NCBI RefSeq assembly: GCF_002909445.1
Contig: NZ_PPXC01000005.1
Coordinates: 124,001 to 188,000, forward strand
Source: Arthrobacter glacialis
GTDB lineage: Bacteria > Actinomycetota > Actinomycetes > Actinomycetales > Micrococcaceae
DNA length: 64,000 nucleotides
Direction of reading: 5' to 3'
Below, in pieces: positions 17,063-26,306 of this stretch. Positions within the stretch are counted from its first letter, which is position 1. Every line of letters starts with the position of its first letter. The position numbers were made by a program, and so were the translations under genes. The notes under the pieces are model-generated. The model had not been told where the DNA came from. It searched no databases and saw only the letters and a program-made list of their open reading frames with translations.

Positions 17063-17833
17063 ATGAACATCCCCTTGGACCTTGGATGGCTGGAGGCAGC
17101 CCTGTTGGCGGTGGTGCGGGTTACCGCCTTCATTGTCATTGCGCCGCCCTTTTCCTACAACGCCATCCCGTTGCGCATCAAGGGCATGCTGGCGCTGGGT
17201 TTGGGACTGGCCATGACCAGCCGCATCAGTATTGACCGCCAGGTCAGTGAGACTGGGGCGTTCATTGGCTCCGTCATGCTGGAAGTCGTGACGGGTGCCG
17301 CCCTGGGGTTCCTGGTCTTCTTAGTGTTTGCCGCCGTCCAGTCGGCAGGTTCGCTCATTGACTTGTTTGGCGGCTTTTCCATGGCCCAGGCGTTCGACCC
17401 CCAGTCCATGGTCAACGGCGCCCAGTTCACCCGGCTGTTCCAGATGACAACCCTGGCACTGCTCTTCGCCTCCGACGGGTACCAGCTCATCATTGGCGGG
17501 CTGGCCAGGTCCTTTGATGCCATCCCACTGGGCGGCGGCCTTGACCTGACCCATCCGGTGGAAGCCATGGCGGGCGCCGTGACCCAAATGTTTGTGGCGG
17601 CCGTGCAAATAGCCGGGCCTCTGCTGGTCATCTTGTTCCTTGCCGATGCCGGACTGGGGCTCCTGACGCGTGTGGCTCCGGCACTGAACGCCTTCGCGTT
17701 GGGCTTCCCGCTGAAGATCATGCTCACCCTGTCGCTGGGCGGGATGCTCCTGCTCGCGTTGGGGCCTGTTGTGGCGTCCCTGGTGACCACAGCGATGACC
17801 GCGTTGACGGGGGTGATCAGCCGTGGCGGATGA
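17063..17833 (+). CDS. fliR: Flagellar export gate protein FliR
   Basis: The 256-aa polytopic protein has six to seven hydrophobic segments. Family features include the start DLGWLEAALLAVVRVTAFIV, FDPQSMVNGAQFTRLFQMTT in the conserved loop (about 112-131) and GFPLKIMLTLSLGGMLLLAL near the C-terminus. FliR closes the FliP/Q pore and contacts FlhB. It overlaps flhB by 11 bases, a sign of close coupling; some clostridia fuse the two. Confidence 0.93.
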   Translation: MNIPLDLGWLEAALLAVVRVTAFIVIAPPFSYNAIPLRIKGMLALGLGLAMTSRISIDRQVSETGAFIGSVMLEVVTGAALGFLVFLVFAAVQSAGSLIDLFGGFSMAQAFDPQSMVNGAQFTRLFQMTTLALLFASDGYQLIIGGLARSFDAIPLGGGLDLTHPVEAMAGAVTQMFVAAVQIAGPLLVILFLADAGLGLLTRVAPALNAFALGFPLKIMLTLSLGGMLLLALGPVVASLVTTAMTALTGVISRGG

Positions 17834-18977
17834 GCCCACCGGTGAAAGAACCGAGCAAGCTACCGACAAACGCATGCGGGAAGTACGCCAGAAAGGCCAA
17901 CTCTCCCGTTCCCAGGACCTCACTGCCTGGGTGGGTGTCGGGGCAGCAGTCATCATGATCCCCAACGTCATAACTCGTGCCACGGACGCCCTGGCAGACC
18001 AGATGTTCACTGTCACGGCAGTCGCGGCCAATCCCGAGGTGCCGGCTGCGCTCCAGGCCATGGAAGACGGCCTTTTCTCACTGGCAGGCATTCTGGGGCT
18101 CCTGTTCGCTGTGGTTGTGGTGGCCGTGCTGGCGGCAGCCGTGTTGCAGGGCGGGGTGCGCTTCAAGCAGTTCAAACCCAAATACGAACAGTTCAACCTG
18201 CTCAAAGGCCTCAAGACAGTTTTGGGCACCCAGGCGCTCTGGAATGGTGCCAAGTCGCTGCTGAAGACTGCCGTTGTCGGCCTGGTTTTGTATATTGTTG
18301 TCCAGGGCCTGAGCGCCACCCTGCTGGGAGCCGGGTCGCTGCCGATTTCCGAACTGCTGGCCACAGCCGGGCAGGGGCTGGTGCAACTGATCCAATATGC
18401 CGTGGCAGCCGGGATGCTGCTGGCCGTGGCTGACGTCTTTGTGGTCTCCAAGCGCAACCGGAAAAGGACCCGGATGACCAAAAAAGAGGTCAAGGATGAG
18501 CACAAAAGCACCGACGGCGACCCGCTCGTGAAGTCGGCCAGACGCCAACGGCAACTGTCTATGGCACGCAGCCGGATGATGAGCGCCGTGGCAACAGCTG
18601 ACGTGGTACTCGTCAACCCAACCCACGTGGCAGTGGCTCTGCGCTACGAACCTGGGAAATCGGCTCCCCGGGTGGTGGCGAAGGGGGCGGACAGGGTGGC
18701 CCAGCGCATCCGTGCCGAGGCCGAGGCGAAAAAGGTGCCCATGGTTAGAGACATTCCGCTGACCAGAGCCCTGCACGGTTCCTGTGACTTGGGGGCTGAA
18801 ATTCCCGTGGAGCTCTACAACCAGGTTGCCGCGGTCCTTGCCTTTGTCATGGCACTGAAGAAACGCGGCAGTGCTTCCGGGACACACCAGATCCTGCCGG
18901 CCGGGTCGAGCATCCCGGCCGGTCTGGCCCCGCCTGAATGCCAGCACCCCATCAACTCCAACACCTCGTCAAGCTAA
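17823..18977 (+). CDS. flhB: Flagellar export switch protein FlhB
   Basis: The 384-aa export-specificity switch starts ADEPTGERTEQATDKRMREV, followed by RQKGQLSRSQDL, which is diagnostic (E-R-T-E-x-A-T-x-K-R). Four transmembrane segments lie between about 37 and 210. The autocleavage motif NPTH is intact at 265-268, followed by VAVALRYEPGKSAPRVVAKG. The C-terminal extension after about 345 is Ser/Pro-rich and variable. GTG 17823 lies 11 bases inside fliR. Confidence 0.95.
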   Translation: MADEPTGERTEQATDKRMREVRQKGQLSRSQDLTAWVGVGAAVIMIPNVITRATDALADQMFTVTAVAANPEVPAALQAMEDGLFSLAGILGLLFAVVVVAVLAAAVLQGGVRFKQFKPKYEQFNLLKGLKTVLGTQALWNGAKSLLKTAVVGLVLYIVVQGLSATLLGAGSLPISELLATAGQGLVQLIQYAVAAGMLLAVADVFVVSKRNRKRTRMTKKEVKDEHKSTDGDPLVKSARRQRQLSMARSRMMSAVATADVVLVNPTHVAVALRYEPGKSAPRVVAKGADRVAQRIRAEAEAKKVPMVRDIPLTRALHGSCDLGAEIPVELYNQVAAVLAFVMALKKRGSASGTHQILPAGSSIPAGLAPPECQHPINSNTSSS

Positions 18978-18987
18978 GGAATTCTCC

Positions 18988-21033
18988 GTGAACCGCAATG
19001 TGTCCGCATTGGCCATCCCCATGGGCGTGGTCGGCATTGTGCTGCTCCTTGTAGTGCCCATCCCAACACTGTTGCTGGACATCCTGATCATCATCAACAT
19101 CGTGTTTGCTCTGTTGGTGCTCATGAACACCATGTTTGTGAAGAAGCCGCTGGACTTCTCCGTGTTCCCGTCACTGCTGCTGGTGGCCACGTTGTTCCGG
19201 CTGGGGCTGAACGTGGCCTCCACCCGTTTGGTGCTGGGCCAGGCGCATGCCGGTCAAGTCATTCAGGCTTTCGGTGAGGTGACTGTGGGGGGAAACCTGA
19301 TCATCGGTGCCGTGATCTTCCTGATCCTTGTTGTCATCCAGTTTGTGGTGGTCACCAAGGGTGCCGAGCGGGTTGCAGAGGTTGGGGCCCGCTTCACCCT
19401 TGACGCCATGCCAGGCAAGCAGATGGCCATTGACGCCGATTTGAACTCGGGGCTCATCACCGACGCCGAGGCGAAGGAACGCCGTGTGGAGGTGTCCGCC
19501 GAGGCCGACTTCTACGGCGCCATGGACGGTGCCTCCAAGTTCGTCAAGGGCGACGCCATTGTGGGCATCATCATCATTATCATCAACCTCATTGGCGGCA
19601 TTGCCATCGGCATGATTCAGCGCGGCATGGACCTTGCCGACGCCGTCCACACCTACTCGCTGCTGTCCATGGGCGACGGGCTGGTCTCGCAAATTCCGGC
19701 ACTGCTCATGGCCGTTGCAACAGGCATGATTGTCACCCGCTCCAATGCCTCCTCCGATTTGGGCACGACGGCGGCCGTGCAGCTGACCCAGTCGCGCCCG
19801 GCCCTGATGGTGGCTGGCATCGCGGCCATCATCATGGCAGTCATTCCCGGCATGCCCGTGTTCTTGTTCCTGGGTGTTGGCGCCCTGCTGCTGTTTATGG
19901 GGCAGCGGGTCAAGGCCGCCGAAACAGCCGCGGCCAAGACGGCCGCCCTGGATGCCATGCCATCAGCCCAGCGGGCCGAAACCACCGAGGACATCATTGA
20001 ACAAATGCGTGTCCAGCCCCTGGAAATCCAGCTCGCCACCGACTTGGTGGACCTGGTCAACGGCTCCGCCGATGACCTGCTGGCACGCATTCGTGCACTC
20101 CGGCACAAGGTGGCCATGGAGCTGGGCATCGTGGTTCCGCCGGTTCGCACCAGGGACCACGTTGAACTGCCGCTGTCCACCTATGTCATCCGCATCGCCG
20201 GTGTGGAGGCGGGGCGTGGCACGGCGCCTGCCGGACGGGTCCTGGCATTGGGGGAGAACCTGTCCTCTTTGCCGGGCACACCCACTGTGGAGCCGGTCTT
20301 TGGGCTGGCCGGAAAATGGGTGCCGGCGGAGATGCGGCACAGCGCGGAAATGGCCGGAGCCACAGTGGTGGACAGGGTTTCGGTGCTGGTCACGCACCTG
20401 TCCTCGGTGGTCACGGCGAATGCCGCCAGGCTGCTGAGCCGCGAGGATGTCCGGGTGCTGACGGAGGGAGTCAAGGAGACCTCACCGTCCACTGTTGAGG
20501 AGCTGATCCCCGGGCTCATGTCCCTGGGCGAGGTGCAAAGCGTGCTGCAGGGGCTGCTCTCGGAGCAGGTGCCGATCAACGATCTCCCCAGAATTTACGA
20601 GTCCTTGTCACTGCAGGCCAAGAAGAGCACTGATGCCGAAGGCCTTGTCGAGGCTGGCCGGACAGCGCTTGGCCCCGTGGTGGCGGACAAGTACCTTGAA
20701 AACGGTGCTTTGACGGTGTTGATGATCGATCCGACACTGGAGCAATCACTCTTGGAAGGTCTTCGCCCCTCCGAACTAGGCACCCAAATTGTGGTTGACC
20801 CAAGCCGCGTGGAAGGGTTCCTGACCTCCGTCACGGACTTGTTCGCGGACGCTGAAGCGTCAGGACGCAGCCCCGTTCTAGTTTGTGCCCCTGCGCTGCG
20901 CCCAGCCATTTGGCGGCTCGTATCCGGGCGCGTCAAGGGACTGCCGGTGCTTTCCTATACGGAGGCGACAGCCGGGAACCCCATCATCGAAACAGTAGGA
21001 GTAGTACGCAGTGCCCACTCAATTTCAGCTTAG
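18988..21033 (+). CDS. flhA: Flagellar export gate protein FlhA
   Basis: The 681-aa export gate has eight transmembrane segments in residues 1-320, a FHIPEP-like cytosolic loop (GAERVAEVGARFTLDAMPGK, then QMAIDADLNSGLITDAEAK), and a nonameric C-terminal substrate/chaperone platform. GTG 18988 is preceded by AAGGAA at 18976-18981. A longer ORF from 18871 would overlap flhB by over 100 bases with non-FlhA sequence. The C-terminus overlaps the next gene by 23 bases. Confidence 0.96.
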   Translation: MNRNVSALAIPMGVVGIVLLLVVPIPTLLLDILIIINIVFALLVLMNTMFVKKPLDFSVFPSLLLVATLFRLGLNVASTRLVLGQAHAGQVIQAFGEVTVGGNLIIGAVIFLILVVIQFVVVTKGAERVAEVGARFTLDAMPGKQMAIDADLNSGLITDAEAKERRVEVSAEADFYGAMDGASKFVKGDAIVGIIIIIINLIGGIAIGMIQRGMDLADAVHTYSLLSMGDGLVSQIPALLMAVATGMIVTRSNASSDLGTTAAVQLTQSRPALMVAGIAAIIMAVIPGMPVFLFLGVGALLLFMGQRVKAAETAAAKTAALDAMPSAQRAETTEDIIEQMRVQPLEIQLATDLVDLVNGSADDLLARIRALRHKVAMELGIVVPPVRTRDHVELPLSTYVIRIAGVEAGRGTAPAGRVLALGENLSSLPGTPTVEPVFGLAGKWVPAEMRHSAEMAGATVVDRVSVLVTHLSSVVTANAARLLSREDVRVLTEGVKETSPSTVEELIPGLMSLGEVQSVLQGLLSEQVPINDLPRIYESLSLQAKKSTDAEGLVEAGRTALGPVVADKYLENGALTVLMIDPTLEQSLLEGLRPSELGTQIVVDPSRVEGFLTSVTDLFADAEASGRSPVLVCAPALRPAIWRLVSGRVKGLPVLSYTEATAGNPIIETVGVVRSAHSISA

Positions 21034-21931
21034 GGGCCACAGCCTGGAGAGTCTGCGCTGGCAGCTCTTTGAAAAATATGGGGCGGCTGCCCGCATCGTT
21101 CGTGCCGAACGGATCCAGACGGGAGGGCTGTTCGGCATCGGTGCCACGACTTCCTTTGAAGTGGTGGTCGAGGTGGACACGGACCCTGCATCACACACAG
21201 CGTCCGGTGAAAAGAGAGGACTCCGCAGCGCTGCACCCACCCGCCGTGGTGCCATCCCGAGGCGCAGCCTGAGCGATTTGTTGGCCGAGGCTGACAGGGC
21301 CGACGACGCCCGGCCATCCGGGTCCGACGGGGTCATGGAGATCAAACCAGATTTTGACGTGGTCCTGCGAAAAATTGCCGCGGACGAGGCGCACGGACCA
21401 GACACAGACTCTCAGGGGGTGGCTCCTGGCCACGGGGAAATGGCCATTCCACGGCCCTCAACCATGCCCGGGGACTTGATTGTGCTGGTGGGGTTGCGCG
21501 ACCAGCCACTGAATACTGCGTGGAGCATGCTCAGTCATCTTCAGAACGGGGCAGAACTGCTGACCGCCGGCGATTACCGGTCCAACGGTCTCAGCCACGT
21601 CTTCCTTGACAGTATTGAGGTGAAGAAGGCGCAGGCCATGGCTTTGGGGGACGGGAAGCCACTGTTGATAGCATTTAGCTTTGGACAGCGCGGATCCTCC
21701 AACCTATCAATGCTGGCGTCGTTGCGGCCCAAGCAGCTTTGGTTGGTGGTGGATGCGGCCCACAAGCCCGACGATACCCAGTCCTGGGTTCGGCGGGCGT
21801 GCCGGTATTCGGTCCCTGATGCGTTGGCAGTTCTTGGGGCAACTGACACGGCGACCCCTGAGAGCGTCAACGCACTCAAGGTGCCGGTTGGTTGGGTAGA
21901 TGGACGCCCGGCAACATCAAGTGAACTTTAG
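21011..21931 (+). CDS. FlhF-like protein with degenerate GTPase motifs
   Basis: The 306-aa protein sits where flhF normally lies. Residues 5-55 resemble the FlhF N-terminal domain (SLESLRWQLFEKYGAAARIV, then RAERIQTGGLFGIG). Residues 153-300 follow the SRP-GTPase pattern, but the nucleotide motifs are lost. The P-loop position reads LVGLRDQPLNTAW (159-171) instead of GxTGxGKTT, the G3 DTAGR position reads FSFGQR, and no TKxD is present; TAGDYR (185-190) still matches the family TxDTYR. FlhF positions flagella at the pole or periphery; this copy probably cannot hydrolyse GTP and may be structural. GTG 21011 overlaps flhA. Confidence 0.65.
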   Translation: MPTQFQLRGHSLESLRWQLFEKYGAAARIVRAERIQTGGLFGIGATTSFEVVVEVDTDPASHTASGEKRGLRSAAPTRRGAIPRRSLSDLLAEADRADDARPSGSDGVMEIKPDFDVVLRKIAADEAHGPDTDSQGVAPGHGEMAIPRPSTMPGDLIVLVGLRDQPLNTAWSMLSHLQNGAELLTAGDYRSNGLSHVFLDSIEVKKAQAMALGDGKPLLIAFSFGQRGSSNLSMLASLRPKQLWLVVDAAHKPDDTQSWVRRACRYSVPDALAVLGATDTATPESVNALKVPVGWVDGRPATSSEL

Positions 21932-21967
21932 TAATTACCCCATCTGCACATCCATGGAAGGAACTGC

Positions 21968-22222
21968 ATGCTGGTATTGACACGCAAGATTGGCGAGAAG
22001 ATCGTCATCGGCGGAAATATAACTCTGACAATACTCGACGGCGGCCGCGGCGAAGGGGTGCGCATAGGCATTGACGCGCCACGAGAAGTCAGCATCCACA
22101 GAAGCGAGGTGGTGGATGCTGTCTCGGCCAGCAATCTGGCAGCGGTTAAAGAATCAACAGGCCCCGCCGCGGAGACCTCCGAGCAACTGATTCTGGCGGC
22201 ATTGGGGCTCGCTGGGTCCTAG
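21968..22222 (+). CDS. csrA: Carbon storage regulator CsrA
   Basis: The 84-aa RNA-binding translational repressor matches CsrA almost fully over residues 1-47: MLVLTRKIGEKIVIGGNITL, GEGVRIGIDAPREVSIHRSE. Arg and Leu residues of the RNA-binding surface are present. AAGGAA (21958-21963) precedes ATG. In Gram-positive flagellated bacteria CsrA represses flagellin mRNA and is antagonised by FliW; no fliW is in the window. The 35-residue tail (SEQLILAALGLAG) is longer than in most homologues. It ends the cluster and converges on the next gene with a 24-base gap. Confidence 0.95.
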   Translation: MLVLTRKIGEKIVIGGNITLTILDGGRGEGVRIGIDAPREVSIHRSEVVDAVSASNLAAVKESTGPAAETSEQLILAALGLAGS

Positions 22223-22246
22223 CCTGGCAACTGTCCAGTTTTTGCA

Positions 22247-23809
22247 CTACTTTTCCCAAGGGGCCTTAAAAGGAAAGTACTTGTCCAAAAAGTCGGTGAC
22301 CAGTTCGCGGCGTTCGGCTGGCGTTGCATCACCGGAGCTGCCGTCGTTGAGACAGAGGAAATCGGCCCGGCGCCTCGCCAAGACGTGGCCAAGTGAGAAC
22401 AAGCCTGCCTTGCTGGCGGTGTCAACGTAGATGCCCTCGCCGTCGGACTGCATGACGGCGCGACCTGTCAGCAGGGCGTAATAGTGGTACAGGGAATTTG
22501 TGACCGAAATATTTTCTGCTGCTCGGAAGGTGCTCGCGGCGGTGGCGGCAAACTCCCCAGCAAACTCCTGCTCCAGCTCAGCAAGCACCGAGCGGCGCAA
22601 TGGTGCCGCACTGTGCTCAAGATGGTGGGTGGTGAAGGTGCCAAAGCGGTCCCACAGAAGGCGGCGATTCACCCGGGCGGAGTTCTCGAAACCGCTCCTT
22701 TCGGCGTCGCTTTCGCCAAGCCCGATGCGGTTGGGGGAGAGCATGAAGCGGGTAATCCCGCCTGCCGTGAAGAACAGCTCGGGTGACAGGGGGCGGCCAA
22801 AGAACATGTCGTCATTGGAATATAAGAAGTGTTCGCTCAGCCCGTCTATATGGTGGAGCTGGGATTCCACTGCCATGGAATTGTGCGTTGGCAGCACCGT
22901 AGGATCGGCAAAGTGCTCCTGGCTGCGGACAAGTGTCACTTTGGGATGGGCGGCCAGCCACTCCGGGGCGGGGGAGTCGGTGGCAATGAAGATGCGCCTG
23001 ATCCATGGGGCAAACATATGCACAGAACGCAAGGCGTATTTGAGCTCGTCAACATGGCGGAACCTGGATTCGTGGTCATCGCCTTCACCCAGGAGAGCTG
23101 TTGCTTCCAACGCGCGGCGGGCGGACTGATAGGCGGGGTCGCTGCCATCGACCCAGGAAAACACCATGTCTATCTCAAAGCGGACGTCAAAAACGTGGTC
23201 AATGAACATGTTCTCAATGGTTGGCCAGCTCTGCCCATAAAGTTCCACGGTGCTGCGCCGGGCCTCGCGCGGATCAAGGCTACGCCGGGATATCGAGTTC
23301 TCCTGGGGCAGTTCTATGCGGGTGGGGGAGAACGCCCACAGTTCTATCTGGACTCCCCACGCTGCGCCATAGTACAACCCGCCGCGCGGTTCGAGCCGCG
23401 GCCTAAAAAGTCTAAAGATCCGTGTTTTTGCGGAGCGTCCCAGAGCTCCCTCAGCGAGCAGGAGGGTGGACTTGCTGGTGTCAACGCTGCGGGCGTAGAA
23501 AGGCTCGTTGGCGAAGGATGCGGCCAAGGCCCGCGCCAAGGCGTCCCGCATGGATGCGTCGATGGCCAGCACCGGTCGCTGATCGTTGCCGCGCACCAGC
23601 AAATACTCGATGGCGTATGTATCCAAAACGTTCCGCACGGCCAGCAGGTCGCTCACCATGGCTTCGCGCGGCGTGAGGGCGTCCGTGGCGTCAGCGCTGT
23701 TGAGCAATGCCAGCCGTCCACGGTGGGGCACCACGTCGGCCCGTTCCGCAATGGCTGCCATGCGTGGAGTCAAGGGTGCCGAAGCATGGGCGCCGGGTGT
23801 GCGGGGCAT
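22247..23809 (-). CDS. Stealth-family capsule/exopolysaccharide phosphotransferase
   Basis: The 520-aa protein has all four Stealth conserved regions: CR1 IDMVFSWVDGSDP (213-225), CR2 RHVDELKYALRSVHMFAPWI (251-270), CR3 THNSMAVESQLHHIDGLSEH with FLYSNDDMFFG (308-338) and CR4 LCLNDGSS near 485. Family members transfer hexose-1-phosphate units in capsule or wall polymer synthesis. The N-terminal 200 residues are a family-variable domain. The gene converges on csrA and no other capsule genes are adjacent, so the polymer is unknown. Start is tentative; the ORF start is used. Confidence 0.85.
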   Translation of the reverse strand: MPRTPGAHASAPLTPRMAAIAERADVVPHRGRLALLNSADATDALTPREAMVSDLLAVRNVLDTYAIEYLLVRGNDQRPVLAIDASMRDALARALAASFANEPFYARSVDTSKSTLLLAEGALGRSAKTRIFRLFRPRLEPRGGLYYGAAWGVQIELWAFSPTRIELPQENSISRRSLDPREARRSTVELYGQSWPTIENMFIDHVFDVRFEIDMVFSWVDGSDPAYQSARRALEATALLGEGDDHESRFRHVDELKYALRSVHMFAPWIRRIFIATDSPAPEWLAAHPKVTLVRSQEHFADPTVLPTHNSMAVESQLHHIDGLSEHFLYSNDDMFFGRPLSPELFFTAGGITRFMLSPNRIGLGESDAERSGFENSARVNRRLLWDRFGTFTTHHLEHSAAPLRRSVLAELEQEFAGEFAATAASTFRAAENISVTNSLYHYYALLTGRAVMQSDGEGIYVDTASKAGLFSLGHVLARRRADFLCLNDGSSGDATPAERRELVTDFLDKYFPFKAPWEK

Positions 23810-24008
23810 GGCAGTGTCCTCCGTAGCAGGGCGGTCGGGCAGGCAGCTGATGTTGGCCCTGCAGTGAGCTTACAGCGCCCGAACGTGGCCCAAACGGGAC
23901 ACAGCACCGGGTCAAAGTGTTGGGCCAGGGCGGCCGGTTTTCCAGCACAGGGGCGTGTCGCCAGCGCCGAGCCGCTCAGCCCTGCCCGCGTTTCCGGTGC
24001 CCTTGCGC

Positions 24009-24431
24009 TTAGCCGATCCGTGCGGGACGTTTGCGGTGAAAAATCAGGGCAACGGCAATGCCAGCCAGCCAAAAATCCTTGGCCATGGCGGTTCCGGCCG
24101 GGGTTGGGCGGATGCTGTCCGGCTCGGTCAGGCCCGGAGTCTTCAAATACGTCGCCACCAGGCCCGCCGAAAATGCGCCCAGAGCCAAGCCTGCCAGCCG
24201 GCTCGGAACTAGGGGTGTCAATACAAATGCACCCAGAGCGATTTCATAGAAGCTTAAGTAGTGCCCGAATTTTTCAGCTTCCAAGGACCCCACCTGGGGG
24301 ATGACCCGTTGTGCCGAACTTTTCAAGCCGGCTGCCTGCTCCGGGGTGAGGTTGAGCTTGCCAATCCCGGTATTGAGAATGAATGCCCCGGAGACTATCC
24401 GAAGGGCGAGGTTGCTGATGCTGATTCCCAT
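24009..24431 (-). CDS. DoxX-like integral membrane protein
   Basis: The 140-aa protein has four hydrophobic segments: LALRIVSGAFILNTGIGKL near the start, YEIALGAFVLTPLVP, LAGLALGAFSAGLVATYL and DFWLAGIAVALIF. This layout resembles DoxX/DoxD-like small membrane proteins. Start ATG at 24431 (complement) is chosen because AGGAGA precedes it at good spacing; an upstream ATG at 24452 has no RBS. The substrate or partner is unknown. It is a single gene between the Stealth gene and the peptidase. Confidence 0.6.
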   Translation of the reverse strand: MGISISNLALRIVSGAFILNTGIGKLNLTPEQAAGLKSSAQRVIPQVGSLEAEKFGHYLSFYEIALGAFVLTPLVPSRLAGLALGAFSAGLVATYLKTPGLTEPDSIRPTPAGTAMAKDFWLAGIAVALIFHRKRPARIG

Positions 24432-24692
24432 AATTTTCTCCTGTGAACTCAAGTGGCTTCTCTGGGATTCAGCCTAGGGTTCCATTCCGGCCGTGGCTAG
24501 TGCCCGGCGTCGGACGACAGGGCATCACCGAAGTCCTGCACGGTGCAGACTTAGCCATTTGGACAGTTTTGCGGCGATTCTCAGACCTTTAAGGTCACGA
24601 ATTGATAACGGCACTTCCGGGATCGTGCGGCATGAGGAAACCTCATCAGGGTGGAATGGCTCCTATTTTGGGAGCAAATCAAAGGAGAAGTC

Positions 24693-26219
24693 ATGAGAAC
24701 AAGAGCACTGCTGGTAGCCGGGGTGGTCGTTGCGGCCATGTTGGTTCCAGTAACGGCCGCGTCTGCCGTGGATGACGTCAACACCAACAAATTGCGCAAG
24801 TCGGTAACGGTGAGCGGAATCCTGGCACACGAACGCGTGTTGCAGCGAATTGCCAACAACAATGGCGGAACGCGAGCCTCGGGGACGGCCGGCTATGCTG
24901 CTTCGGCCGACTACGTCAAGAAGGAGTTGAAGAAGGCCGGCTACAAGGTCACCGAGCAGGCTTTTGAGTTTCCTTTCTATCAGGAAGTCACCCCGACCAC
25001 CCTTAGCCAGGTCTCGCCGTCGTCGATCCCCTACGAGACGGAATCCATGCAGTACTCGGGCAGTGGAGCAGTGACCGGCACGCTGGTTGTCACCCTCAAC
25101 GTGGTGGTTCCGGCAACCCCGGAACCCAGTTCAGCCTCCGGGTGTGCCGTGGCGGACTTTGTCCCCGCTTCTGCAACCGTGCCCCAGGTGGCGCTCATCC
25201 AGCGCGGCACCTGCACCTTCGCCGTCAAGGTGGCCAACGCGGTTGCTGCCGGATACGACGCGGCAGTGCTCTTCAACGAGGGCAACCCCGGCCGGACGGA
25301 CCTTCTGACCGGCACACTTGGAGACCCGGCAGCCATACCCGTGGTTGGCATCAGCTACGCGGACGGAGTGGCGCTGTACAACGCCACCGTGGCGGGGGCA
25401 ACAAGCGTTGCTGTCAGCACCGAGATTATCAATGAAACCCGCACCACCACCAACATCATCGCCGATTCCCCCAAGGGCGACCCCGCCAAAACAGTGGTGG
25501 TGGGCGCTCATCTGGATTCAGTGCTCGAGGGTGCCGGAATCAACGACAACGGCAGCGGCACGAGCGTGATTCTCGAGACTGCCATCCAGATGCAGAACTT
25601 GAAAATCAAGCCACGCCAGCAAGTCCGTTTCGCCTTCTGGGGTGCTGAGGAGTCCGGCTTGCTGGGTTCCACACACTACGTGGACAGCCTCACTGACGAG
25701 CAGTTGTCAACCATTTACGCGAATCTGAATTTCGACATGCTCGGTTCAACCAACTACGTGCGATTCGTCTATGACGGCGATGGTTCCACCGATGGCGTGG
25801 CAGGCCCTCCCGGGTCAGCCCAGATCGAATCAGTCTTCAACGACTACTTCGCAACGCAGGGCCTGGCAAGTGCCCCGACGACTTTTGACGGCCGATCCGA
25901 CTATGGACCGTTCATTGCCGCAGGAATTCCTGCCGGTGGACTCTTTAGTGGGGCCGAAGACCTCAAGACAGCCGAGGAGGCCACCATCTATGGCGGAACT
26001 GCCGGCGCTCCCTATGACGCGTGCTATCACCAAGCCTGTGACGATGTGAACAATCTGAGCACGGCGGCGCTGAACGAGCTCGGTGACGCCGCGGCGCATG
26101 CCGTGATGACCCTGGCCACCAGCAAGTCCGGGTTCTTCGAAGATGGCAGCAGAAGGGCCGCACGCCCCGAGATCTCCAAGGACAGCTTCGAGTACTGGGG
26201 CAGCGGGCTGGTTCGCTAA
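24693..26219 (+). CDS. Secreted M28-family zinc aminopeptidase with PA domain
   Basis: The 508-aa protein has a signal peptide (MRTRALLVAGVVVAAMLVPV ending near ASA, about 27). A protease-associated domain is inserted at about 130-235 (GCAVADFVPASATVPQVALI, RGTCTFAVKVANAVAAGYDA). Zinc ligands of the M28 core are visible: AHLDS, INDNGSG, WGAEESG with the catalytic Glu, NFDMLG, and a late His in CYHQACDD. It resembles Streptomyces-type aminopeptidases. ATG 24693 has AAAGGAG upstream; an ORF start at 24651 was not used. A hairpin follows the gene. Confidence 0.9.
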   Translation: MRTRALLVAGVVVAAMLVPVTAASAVDDVNTNKLRKSVTVSGILAHERVLQRIANNNGGTRASGTAGYAASADYVKKELKKAGYKVTEQAFEFPFYQEVTPTTLSQVSPSSIPYETESMQYSGSGAVTGTLVVTLNVVVPATPEPSSASGCAVADFVPASATVPQVALIQRGTCTFAVKVANAVAAGYDAAVLFNEGNPGRTDLLTGTLGDPAAIPVVGISYADGVALYNATVAGATSVAVSTEIINETRTTTNIIADSPKGDPAKTVVVGAHLDSVLEGAGINDNGSGTSVILETAIQMQNLKIKPRQQVRFAFWGAEESGLLGSTHYVDSLTDEQLSTIYANLNFDMLGSTNYVRFVYDGDGSTDGVAGPPGSAQIESVFNDYFATQGLASAPTTFDGRSDYGPFIAAGIPAGGLFSGAEDLKTAEEATIYGGTAGAPYDACYHQACDDVNNLSTAALNELGDAAAHAVMTLATSKSGFFEDGSRRAARPEISKDSFEYWGSGLVR

Positions 26220-26264
26220 GTAGTACCGAACTGCACTGAACCGAACTGCACCACGAACACTGGG

Positions 26265-26306
26265 CAAGGGTCCGGTCTGCCGCTGATGCGGCGGGCCGGG
26301 CCCTTG
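26265..26306. terminator. Bidirectional terminator between peptidase and TetR genes
   Basis: A 19-position stem (26265-26283 with 26288-26306) with a TGAT loop and three non-Watson-Crick positions lies between two convergent genes. Confidence 0.6.

Noticed and set aside
22223-22246. Possible terminator CTGG-N7-CCAG-TTTTT after csrA
   Set aside because: The stem is only four base pairs; too weak to annotate.
22829-24304. 491-codon + strand ORF opposite the Stealth gene
   Set aside because: It lies antisense to a protein with all four Stealth motifs, has low-complexity Gly/Cys/Gln-rich translation with no recognisable domain, and no RBS. It is a GC-driven shadow ORF.
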